From: Solirubrobacteraceae bacterium | GTDB taxonomy: Bacteria > Actinomycetota > Thermoleophilia > Solirubrobacterales > Solirubrobacteraceae | NCBI GenBank assembly: GCA_025935735.1 | Contig: JAICUS010000179.1 | Location: 1 to 10,056 of the forward strand | DNA: 10,056 bases | Reading direction: 5' to 3' | In this document: positions 4,908 through 10,056 of the stretch, piece by piece | Layout: the number at the start of each line of letters is the position of its first letter | Numbering within the stretch: position 1 is the first letter of the stretch | Notes under the pieces: model-generated | What the model saw: the letters and a program-made list of their open reading frames with translations, nothing else | The model's database searches: none | What the model was told of the DNA's origin: nothing | Position numbers and translations under genes: made by a program

Positions 4908-6329
4908 ATGCGTGCCGCCGCCGTCGCGCTCCTCGCGCTCCTCGCGCTGGCCGCGCCCGCCCAGGCCGCACCTCCGGTCAACGACCTGCGCACCGCGCCG
5001 CAGGACCTCGGCCCGCTCCCGGCGCTCGCCCGCGGCACCACGGTCGACGCCACGCTCGACGCCGACGAGCCGCCCAGCAGCTGCGGGCAGATCAAGAGCT
5101 CCGTGTGGTTCGCGTTCACCGCGACGTCGCGCCGCGAGCTGCTCGTCGCGCTCGACGCCGCGGGCGACATGGACGCCGTCGTGGACCTGTTCGTCCGCGA
5201 GCGCTCGCAGGTCACGCCCGTGGACTGCGCGCGCACGAACCGCAGCGGCCTGGCCACGATCGACCGCGAGGCACAGGCGGGGACGGACTACCTCGTCCGG
5301 GTCTCGCCGCTGTTCAACTCCTCCGCCGACCGCTTCACGCTGCGGGTCGTGCTGCCCGAGCCGCCGGCCACCCCGCCGGGGACGCCGCTGCCGGCGCGCG
5401 GGGTCACCGGACAGGTCGACCGCTTCGCCAACCCCGACAACGCCTACGCCGTCCGCCTGCGCGAGGGCCGCACGTATCGCATGAACCTCGTCACCGCCGG
5501 CTCCCACTGCGTCCGGGCCGACCTGTTCGCGCCCGGCGACTACGACCGGTCGGCCGGCGCGAGCGTCGGCTGCGACGGCGAGGAGGTGTATACGCCGGCC
5601 GCCGATGGCGTATACACCATCCGCGTCGCCGCCCCGCGCGCCTCGCGCACCCCGCGGACGTACTTCCTGCGGGTCGGCCGGGCCGGTCGCGACGACAGCG
5701 CGCCCGGGCTCTCGCTGGCCGACGACCGCCGCGTTCGCGGCACGCTGCGGGGCAATGCGCTGGACGCGATCGACCTCTACCGCTTCACGCTGCCGCGGCG
5801 CAGCGACGTCCGCATCCGGCTGGCCACCACGCACGACTTCGACGTCCAGCTGCTGCGCGCCGCCGGCGGCCGGCTCGCCTGCGGCTGCGGCGAGCCCGGC
5901 AGCAAGGACCTCACCCGCCGGCTGCGGGCCGGGCGCTACTTCATCGCGGTCCGCGCCCGCGACGGCGATCATGGCGGCTACGTGCTCTCCCGCCTGGCCA
6001 GCGTGATCACGCGCTCGCGGATGCTGGTCGACGGCAGGGCGCGCGAGAGCGTCCCGCCCGGCCGGACGGTCGCGCTGCAGCTGCGCGTCACCCCGGCGGT
6101 GAGCGGGCATGCGACGCTCGTCGTCGAGCGCTACGACCCGCTCGCCGGCTGGCTGTTCCTCACCCGCTTCCATCCGCGGGTGAGCGGCGACGGCGCGACC
6201 GTGGCATTCCAGCCGCCGTTCGTCGGGCGCTTCCGCGTCACCGGCGACTACGACGGCACGCGCAAGTCGAGCGCCAGCGCCGGCGGCACGGCGTCGTTCC
6301 ACGTGCTCGAGCCGCTCACGACAGGGTGA
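4908..6329 (+). CDS. Secreted multidomain protein with PPC-like beta domains
   Basis: 473 aa. Sec signal peptide 1-20 (LLALLALAAPAQA, cut before APPVND). The mature start NDLRTAPQDLG resembles the opening of bacterial pre-peptidase C-terminal (PPC) domains. I see three similar beta modules: about 23-149 (SSVWFAFTATSRRELLVALD), 160-256 (DNAYAVRLREGRTYRMNL) and 270-363 (DAIDLYRFTLPRRSDVRIRL). Each ends in a strand of the type YxxRV or YFIAVRA. The last part (366-468) looks like an Ig-like domain ending in GRFRVTGDYDG. Cys pairs (59/107, 201/212, 335/337) may form disulfides. No membrane anchor, sortase motif or catalytic domain is present. PPC modules usually accompany exported hydrolases as binding or stabilising domains; a stand-alone set like this suggests binding to a surface or polymer. 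First gene of a pair, overlapping the next by 4 nt. A 12-bp inverted repeat lies within it at 5585-5618. Confidence 0.82.
   Translation: MRAAAVALLALLALAAPAQAAPPVNDLRTAPQDLGPLPALARGTTVDATLDADEPPSSCGQIKSSVWFAFTATSRRELLVALDAAGDMDAVVDLFVRERSQVTPVDCARTNRSGLATIDREAQAGTDYLVRVSPLFNSSADRFTLRVVLPEPPATPPGTPLPARGVTGQVDRFANPDNAYAVRLREGRTYRMNLVTAGSHCVRADLFAPGDYDRSAGASVGCDGEEVYTPAADGVYTIRVAAPRASRTPRTYFLRVGRAGRDDSAPGLSLADDRRVRGTLRGNALDAIDLYRFTLPRRSDVRIRLATTHDFDVQLLRAAGGRLACGCGEPGSKDLTRRLRAGRYFIAVRARDGDHGGYVLSRLASVITRSRMLVDGRARESVPPGRTVALQLRVTPAVSGHATLVVERYDPLAGWLFLTRFHPRVSGDGATVAFQPPFVGRFRVTGDYDGTRKSSASAGGTASFHVLEPLTTG
5585..5618. repeat. 12-bp perfect inverted repeat with 10-nt loop, inside the PPC-like gene
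   Basis: GGTGTATACGCC (5585-5596) and GGCGTATACACC (5607-5618) are exact reverse complements around a 10-nt loop. The arms contain GTATAC, unusually AT-rich for this gene, using the rare codons TAT and GTA. The protein reads VYTPAADGVYT, so the repeat partly reflects two VYT triplets, but the perfect pairing extends beyond what those need. Confidence 0.75.
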
Positions 6330-7180
6330 CGGCGCGCCAGCCCGATCTGCCCGGCACCAGGCGGCGGCCGCGCCGTTTCCGGCCGCAGTTCCACTACGAG
6401 CTGCTGGTCTGCGGGCTGCGCGGGCACGAGCTGGTCGGGATGGACGCGGCCCGGCTGCGGCCCGAGGACGGCGTCTTCGCCCGCGAGGCCGGCGGGCTGC
6501 GCTGGTATCGCTGCCTGCGCTGCGACTCGTGGCTGCCGCTGGAGCCGCCGGCGCGCGCGGCCGCGCAGTTCCCGCCGCGGCGCGACGAGGTCGAGCTGCC
6601 GCTGCGCGGCCGCGCGCTGCGCGACAAGATCGTGCTGCGGATCATCGCGGTCGACCGCGCGCTGCACTTCCTCGTCCTCGCGGCCGTCGCCGTGGCGGTG
6701 TTCGTCTTCGCCGCCAAGCAGTCCACGCTGCGCCAGCCGGCCTACAAGGTGCTGAGCGACATCCAGGGCAGCCTGGGCGGCCCGGCGACCCGCCACGGCT
6801 TCCTGCACGGCATCCGCCACCTGTTCTCGATCCAGAACGGCACGCTGACCAAGATCGGCCTGCTCGTCTCCGCCTACGCGATCCTCGAGGGCGTCGAGGC
6901 GGTCGGGCTGTGGTGGCAGAAGCGCTGGGCCGAGTACCTGACGTTCATCGCCACCGCCGTGTTCCTGCCCGTCGAGGTCTACGAGCTGCTCGAGACGGCG
7001 TCGGTGGTGAAGGCGATCACGTTCCTGCTCAACCTCGCCGTCGTGGTCTACCTGCTGGTGGCCAAGCGGCTGTTCGGGCTGCGGGGCGGCGCGGCCGCCG
7101 AGGAGCGGGAGCGCGAGCGCGACGCGGGCTGGCCGGCGCTCGAGCGCGCCACGCCCGGCGGGGCGGCGCTACCCGCCTAG
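6326..7180 (+). CDS. DUF2127-type four-helix membrane protein with N-terminal CxxC segment
   Basis: 284 aa from GTG at 6326, which overlaps the TGA of the preceding gene (GTGA), so translation is probably coupled; there is no clear SD. The N-terminal cytoplasmic part (1-105) has a basic start and a cysteine-containing region: VCGLRGHE (C29, H34) and RWYRCLRCDSWLP (C63, C66). Together these could bind one zinc. Four predicted membrane helices follow: about 112-130, 167-187, 194-213 and 220-240. The region AILEGVEAVGLWWQKRWAEYLTFIAT is the recognisable part of the DUF2127 family (PF09900), whose function is unknown. The C-terminus (241-284) is charged and probably cytoplasmic. Pairing with a secreted PPC-like protein may mean a joint envelope role, but nothing in the sequence says which. 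Its 3' end overlaps the convergent lipoprotein gene by 12 nt. Confidence 0.85.
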   Translation: MTARQPDLPGTRRRPRRFRPQFHYELLVCGLRGHELVGMDAARLRPEDGVFAREAGGLRWYRCLRCDSWLPLEPPARAAAQFPPRRDEVELPLRGRALRDKIVLRIIAVDRALHFLVLAAVAVAVFVFAAKQSTLRQPAYKVLSDIQGSLGGPATRHGFLHGIRHLFSIQNGTLTKIGLLVSAYAILEGVEAVGLWWQKRWAEYLTFIATAVFLPVEVYELLETASVVKAITFLLNLAVVVYLLVAKRLFGLRGGAAAEERERERDAGWPALERATPGGAALPA

Positions 7181-7804
7181 CTCGTCGGCCAGCCGGCGGG
7201 CGGTCAGCGCGGTCAGGTTGTAGCGCAGGCCGCCGTCGAGCGGCGCGCTGTCGCTCGTGTAGTACTCGGTGGCGATCCCGCGGCCGGCGCGGACGACCAG
7301 CACGTCGATGTAGAAGACGCCCTGTCCCCGGCCGGTGGCGTAGGCGACGACGAAGCGCGACCCGGCCTGCTCGTCGCCGAGCGGGTCGACCCGGGTGACG
7401 AAGTCGGTCACGCCGCGCAGCCGGACGTGCATGGCGGCGGGCGCAAGGGCGCGCAGCCGGCTCGCGTAGCAGCGGCGTGTCGCAGGGCTGCTGAGGTTCG
7501 CGAAGGCGCTCTGCGCGCTCGCGGCCCGCTTGAAGACGAAGACGGCGCCGGCGATCTGCCGCAGGCCGTGGCCGGCCGCGAACTCCCCCGACTCGGCCAG
7601 CGCCGACGCCGTCCGGCGGACCTGGTGGAACGCCGGGCAGTCCGCCCGGCGCAGCGTGCCGTGGCGCTGCCAGCCGGACGGCAGGTCGCGCAGGGTCAGG
7701 CCGGCCCGGTGGGCGATCTGCGCGTCGGTGGGGCGGTGGGCGGCCGCCGTGCCGCCGCAGCCGGCGAGGGCGGCGAGGGCGAGCAGGAGGCGGGCGCGCG
7801 GCAC
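7169..7804 (-). CDS. Putative lipoprotein of unknown function
   Basis: 211 aa from GTG at 7804. The N-terminus MPRARLLLALAALAGCGG is a lipoprotein signal with a good lipobox (LAG-C16), so the mature protein should be lipid-anchored on the outer face of the membrane. After a short linker come TLRDLPSGWQ (37-46), a Cys at 56, FVFKRAASAQSAFANL (89-104), a second Cys at 112 and a beta-rich end (RFVVAYATGRGQGVFYIDVLVVRAG). The DLPSGW plus two-Cys layout resembles lipoproteins common in high-GC actinobacteria; I know no function for them. The start is supported by the lipobox. No SD lies before the GTG, so this gene too may be leaderless, although the nearest -10-like hexamer (GAGACT) is a poor match. 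The last 12 nt overlap the end of the DUF2127 gene on the other strand. Confidence 0.8.
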   Translation of the reverse strand: MPRARLLLALAALAGCGGTAAAHRPTDAQIAHRAGLTLRDLPSGWQRHGTLRRADCPAFHQVRRTASALAESGEFAAGHGLRQIAGAVFVFKRAASAQSAFANLSSPATRRCYASRLRALAPAAMHVRLRGVTDFVTRVDPLGDEQAGSRFVVAYATGRGQGVFYIDVLVVRAGRGIATEYYTSDSAPLDGGLRYNLTALTARRLADELGG

Positions 7805-7931
7805 GGCGGGCGAGTCTCACCGCGTGGGGGCGGTCGCGCAATCGGTGGCGCACCCTGGCGTTTTGCCGCTGTCACGCGGCCGCGCCCGGCTGTGTCGCCG
7901 AGGTGACCGTCCGCAGTAGGAAGGAGGCACC
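7805..7931. other. Divergent intergenic region between lipoprotein and His-rich protein genes
   Basis: 127 bp that must hold two promoters, leftward for the lipoprotein gene and rightward for the His-rich protein gene. TTGCCG at 7863-7868 could be a rightward -35, but no good -10 follows at the right distance. A strong SD (AAGGAGG) sits just before the ATG at 7932. No longer repeat or RNA structure stands out apart from the short palindrome CGCGGCCGCG at 7875-7884. Confidence 0.4.
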
Positions 7932-8435
7932 ATGCCCCATCGCTTCATCGCCGCAGTCGCCGCCGCCTCGCTGGCCGCCGGCGCCACCACCGCTTTCGCC
8001 GACGACGGCGACCACGGTGGCGACCACCACCACAACGACCGGGTCCTCGAGGCCGACATCTTCGGCAGCCACCCCGACGACGCGACGCTGTTCGGCGTCA
8101 AGCCCGGCGGCGCGCCGTGGGTGATCCGCCGCGGCGAGGCCGAGGTGCGCCGCGACGGCCGCGTCGAGGTCGACGTCAAGGGCCTCGTCATCCCGACGCC
8201 GCCGCAGAACGGCACGAACCCGCTGCCCGGCATCGCCGCCACCGTGTTCTGCGGCGGCAAGGCGGTCGGGACGACGAAGACCGTCCCGTTCTCCACCACC
8301 GGCGACGCGCGCATCAAGGACCGGCTGGCGACGTCGATCCCGAGCCCGTGCGTCGTGCCCGCCGTGCTGCTCAATCCGCAGCTGGGCGCGGCCGTCAACC
8401 CGGGCGTCTACATCGCCGCGACGGGCGTGCGATGA
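7932..8435 (+). CDS. Small secreted protein with His/Asp-rich N-terminus; unknown function
   Basis: 167 aa. Strong SD AAGGAGG 5 nt before the ATG. Sec signal peptide 1-23 (SLAAGATTAFA, cut before DDG). The mature protein begins with DDGDHGGDHHHNDR, a cluster of five Asp and five His that could bind divalent metal or simply be a flexible linker. The rest is mostly beta-strand-like with no membrane segment: IFGSHPDDATLFGVKPGG, a basic patch RRGEAEVRRDGRVEV, and two Cys (C107 in VFCGGKA, C140 in SPCVVP) that could form a disulfide outside the cell. No catalytic motif is visible and I recognise no named family. The gene stands 58 nt before the VOC gene on the same strand, with a small hairpin between, so the two may or may not share a transcript. 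Confidence 0.78.
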   Translation: MPHRFIAAVAAASLAAGATTAFADDGDHGGDHHHNDRVLEADIFGSHPDDATLFGVKPGGAPWVIRRGEAEVRRDGRVEVDVKGLVIPTPPQNGTNPLPGIAATVFCGGKAVGTTKTVPFSTTGDARIKDRLATSIPSPCVVPAVLLNPQLGAAVNPGVYIAATGVR

Positions 8436-8459
8436 GTTCCGCGCTCGCGGCCGGTCTAT

Positions 8460-8478
8460 GCGGTGTCCCCCACACCGC
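8460..8478 (+). other. 7-bp hairpin just upstream of the VOC gene's SD
   Basis: GCGGTGT (8460-8466) and ACACCGC (8472-8478) pair perfectly around a CCCCC loop and end 3 nt before AGGAGG (8482-8487). It could be a weak terminator for the upstream gene or a leader structure; there is no T run after it. Confidence 0.4.
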
Positions 8479-8493
8479 CCCAGGAGGCCCGTC

Positions 8494-8889
8494 GTGAGCA
8501 CCGCCACCATCCAGATCCGCAAGATCGGCACGGTCGTCGTCCCGGTCACCGACCAGGAGCGCGCGATCGACTTCTACACCAACACGCTCCGGTTCGAGCT
8601 GCGCGCCGACATCGCCATGGGCGACCAGTACCGCTGGGTCGAGGTCGCCCCGGCCGGCGCGGACACGACGATCGCCATCGTCCCGCCCCCGCCGGGCACG
8701 CCCGCCGGCCACGCGCAGACGGGCATCGCCCTGCAGACCCCGGACATCGACGCCGCGCACGCGGAGCTCAAGGGCCGCGGCGTGGACATCGACGCCGAGG
8801 TCAGCAAGATGGGCGCGCCGGTGCCGCCCCTGTGCTGGTTCCGCGACCCCGACAACAACACGCTGATGCTCGTCGAGGTCGAGGCCTGA
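8494..8889 (+). CDS. VOC-family (glyoxalase/bleomycin-resistance fold) protein
   Basis: 131 aa, one two-module VOC domain: IGTVVVPVTDQERAIDFY (11-28) opens the first beta-alpha-beta-beta-beta module, TGIALQTPDIDAAHAELKGRG (76-96) the second, and CWFRDPDNNTLMLVE (114-128) closes it. The family covers glyoxalases, dioxygenases and binding proteins. Of the usual metal ligands only the final Glu (E128) is evident; the two positions normally His read Thr13 and Gly77. This copy may therefore not be a metalloenzyme, and the substrate is unknown. The start is GTG at 8494, with a perfect AGGAGG at 8482-8487 and a 6-nt spacer. An in-frame ATG at 8458 would add a Pro/Arg-rich dozen residues and lie upstream of that SD, so I reject it. 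The gene is followed 9 nt later by a strong hairpin. Confidence 0.9.
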   Translation: MSTATIQIRKIGTVVVPVTDQERAIDFYTNTLRFELRADIAMGDQYRWVEVAPAGADTTIAIVPPPPGTPAGHAQTGIALQTPDIDAAHAELKGRGVDIDAEVSKMGAPVPPLCWFRDPDNNTLMLVEVEA

Positions 8890-8898
8890 CGATCTGTG

Positions 8899-8930
8899 GT
8901 GCCGCGCCGGCCGTCCGGCCGGCGCGGCAC
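8899..8930. terminator. 15-bp perfect hairpin, probable bidirectional terminator
   Basis: GTGCCGCGCCGGCCG (8899-8913) and CGGCCGGCGCGGCAC (8916-8930) are exact reverse complements around a 2-nt TC spacer. It lies 9 nt after the VOC stop codon and 73 nt past the end of the convergent aldo/keto reductase gene, the right place for both transcripts. No T run follows on either strand, as is common for terminators in high-GC actinobacteria. Confidence 0.75.
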
Positions 8931-9003
8931 TGGCGCGCGGCCGCGAGCGAGACGATCCCCCACAGTCGAGAAGGCGTTCGAGAACCGCAAGCCGCGCGCG
9001 GCC

Positions 9004-10038
9004 TCAGCCTGAGCCCTCCAGGCTGCGGCTGCGCTGCTGGACGCCCGGCCCGCCGTACGGATAGTCGGCGGGCGCCGGGTCGCTCGCCGCGTCCAGCCGG
9101 GCGGTCTCCTCGGCGTCGAGGTGCAGGCCCGCGGCCCCCAGGTTGTCCTCCAGCTGCGCCAGGGTGCGGGCGCCGAGGATCACCGAGCTCACGCGCGGCC
9201 GGTCGGCCAGCCAGGCCAGCGCGACCTGCGCCATGCTCGCCCCACGCGCGGCGGCCACGGCCTCGACGGCCTCGATGACGTCCCAGGTGCGCTGCCGCGG
9301 GCCGCGGCGGTCGTAGGCCTCGACGCCGCGCTCCGGGTCCTCGCCCAGCCGCGTCGCCCCGCTCGGCCGCTCCTCGCGGCTGTACTTGCCGGTCAGCCAG
9401 CCGCCGCCCAGCGGCGACCAGGGCAGCAGCCCGAGCCCCGTCGACTCGCACGCGGGGACGATCTCCCACTCGATCTCGCGGACGAGCAGGTTGTACTGCG
9501 GCTGCAGCGTCACCGGCACGTTGAGCCCGAGGCGCTCCGCCGTGTCGACGACCTTCTGCACCTGCCAGCCGGTGTAGTTCGACAGCCCGACGTAGCCGAT
9601 CGTGCCGGCGCGCACGGCGTCGTCCAGGCAGCGCAGGGTCTCCTCGAGCGGCGTGTGGGCGTCGAAGGCGTGCACCTGGTAGAGGTCGATGTGGTCGACG
9701 CCGAGCCGGCGCAGCGAGGCCTCGAGCGCCGTGCGCAGGTGGCGGCGCGACAACCCGAGGTCGTTCGGGCCGGGGCCGGTGGCGAAGCGCCCCTTGGTGG
9801 CCAGGACGACCTGGCCGCGGATCTCCGCCGGCTGGCGCGCGAGCCAGCGCCCGACGATCTCCTCCGACGCGCCGCCCGCGTACACGTCCGCCGTGTCGAT
9901 CAGCGTGCCGCCGGCGGCGCAGAACGCGTCGAGCTGGGCGTGCGCCTCGGCCTCGCCGGACTCGGCGCCGAACGTCATCGTGCCGAGCGCGAGGGTGGAG
10001 ACGGCGCAGCCGCTGCGCCCGAGCGTGCGATATTCCAT
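9004..10038 (-). CDS. Aldo/keto reductase
   Basis: 344 aa, full length for a bacterial AKR (TIM barrel, NADPH-dependent reduction of aldehydes or ketones, cytoplasmic). The catalytic tetrad is complete: D48 and Y53 in LIDTADVYAGG, K82 in LATKGRF, H123 in LYQVHAFD. Further AKR landmarks are GYVGLSNYTGWQ (138-149), QPQYNLLVREIE (169-180), LLPWSPLGGGWLTGKYS (204-220) and the cofactor-binding VILGARTLAQLEDN (286-299). The wording resembles the oxidoreductase group with YghZ and yeast aryl-alcohol dehydrogenases; the substrate cannot be told. The ATG at 10038 begins the family-typical MEYRTLGRSG, and an in-frame stop lies two codons before it. There is no clear SD in the 18 bases left of the window, so leader and promoter cannot be judged. 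It converges on the VOC gene across the hairpin at 8899-8930. Confidence 0.95.
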   Translation of the reverse strand: MEYRTLGRSGCAVSTLALGTMTFGAESGEAEAHAQLDAFCAAGGTLIDTADVYAGGASEEIVGRWLARQPAEIRGQVVLATKGRFATGPGPNDLGLSRRHLRTALEASLRRLGVDHIDLYQVHAFDAHTPLEETLRCLDDAVRAGTIGYVGLSNYTGWQVQKVVDTAERLGLNVPVTLQPQYNLLVREIEWEIVPACESTGLGLLPWSPLGGGWLTGKYSREERPSGATRLGEDPERGVEAYDRRGPRQRTWDVIEAVEAVAAARGASMAQVALAWLADRPRVSSVILGARTLAQLEDNLGAAGLHLDAEETARLDAASDPAPADYPYGGPGVQQRSRSLEGSG

Positions 10039-10056
10039 GGGGCATCATGAACACGC

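Noticed and set aside
4824..6302. 492-codon minus-strand ORF opposite the PPC-like gene
   Set aside because: The composition is that of an antisense shadow (Arg, Ala, Gly, Asp), with no signal or motif. The plus-strand frame has a signal peptide, domain repeats and a coupled downstream gene.
8458..8493. Longer start (ATG at 8458) for the VOC gene
   Set aside because: It adds a Pro/Arg-rich stretch that VOC proteins do not have and ignores the perfect AGGAGG placed 6 nt before GTG 8494.
10039..10056. CATGAT as a -10 element for the aldo/keto reductase gene
   Set aside because: It lies only 5 nt before the ATG, matches TATAAT poorly, and the window ends before a -35 could be judged.

Overview
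The window is about 10 kb of very GC-rich DNA (clearly above 70% G+C by eye). Long spurious antisense ORFs occur throughout, as usual at this base composition. Codon use, the mix of proteins (cyclase-family hydrolase, Ferritin_2-type proteins, DUF2127 protein, Ala/Pro-rich exported proteins) and start codons without Shine-Dalgarno sites suggest a high-GC actinobacterium. Thermoleophilia (Solirubrobacterales-like) is my best guess, but this is inference from style and not from a marker gene. I see no rRNA, tRNA, CRISPR array, insertion sequence or phage gene.

Layout. (1) 1-855, +: 3' part of an acyl-CoA dehydrogenase gene, cut by the window edge. (2) 875-1834, -: an exported cyclase-family (kynurenine-formamidase-like) hydrolase, convergent with it. 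(3) 1877-4789, -: a tightly packed four-gene unit. In transcription order it encodes a bitopic membrane protein with an RFKP/RFEP-repeat linker, two paralogous exported ferritin-like proteins, and an L,D-transpeptidase with an SH3-like domain. The first three junctions overlap by 13, 4 and (if CTG is the start) 4 nt, and the cyclase follows after 42 nt. (4) 4790-4907: a divergent promoter region. (5) 4908-7180, +: a secreted protein with PPC-like beta domains, overlapping by 4 nt with a four-helix DUF2127-type membrane protein. (6) 7169-7804, -: a lipoprotein whose 3' end overlaps the DUF2127 gene. (7) 7932-8889, +: a small secreted His-rich protein and a VOC (glyoxalase/bleomycin-resistance) protein, closed by a 15-bp perfect hairpin. 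(8) 9004-10038, -: an aldo/keto reductase.

The most interesting part is the four-gene unit. It puts two exported diiron-type ferritin-like proteins together with a membrane protein of unknown function and a peptidoglycan cross-linking enzyme, all apparently under one promoter. The divergent region driving it shows the same geometry on both strands: a TANNNT hexamer exactly 7 nt before the ATG, with no good Shine-Dalgarno site. That is the signature of leaderless transcription. It also carries a two-turn direct repeat and an inverted repeat that could be operators. The rest is ordinary accessory metabolism (acyl-CoA oxidation, AKR, VOC) mixed with envelope proteins of unknown role.
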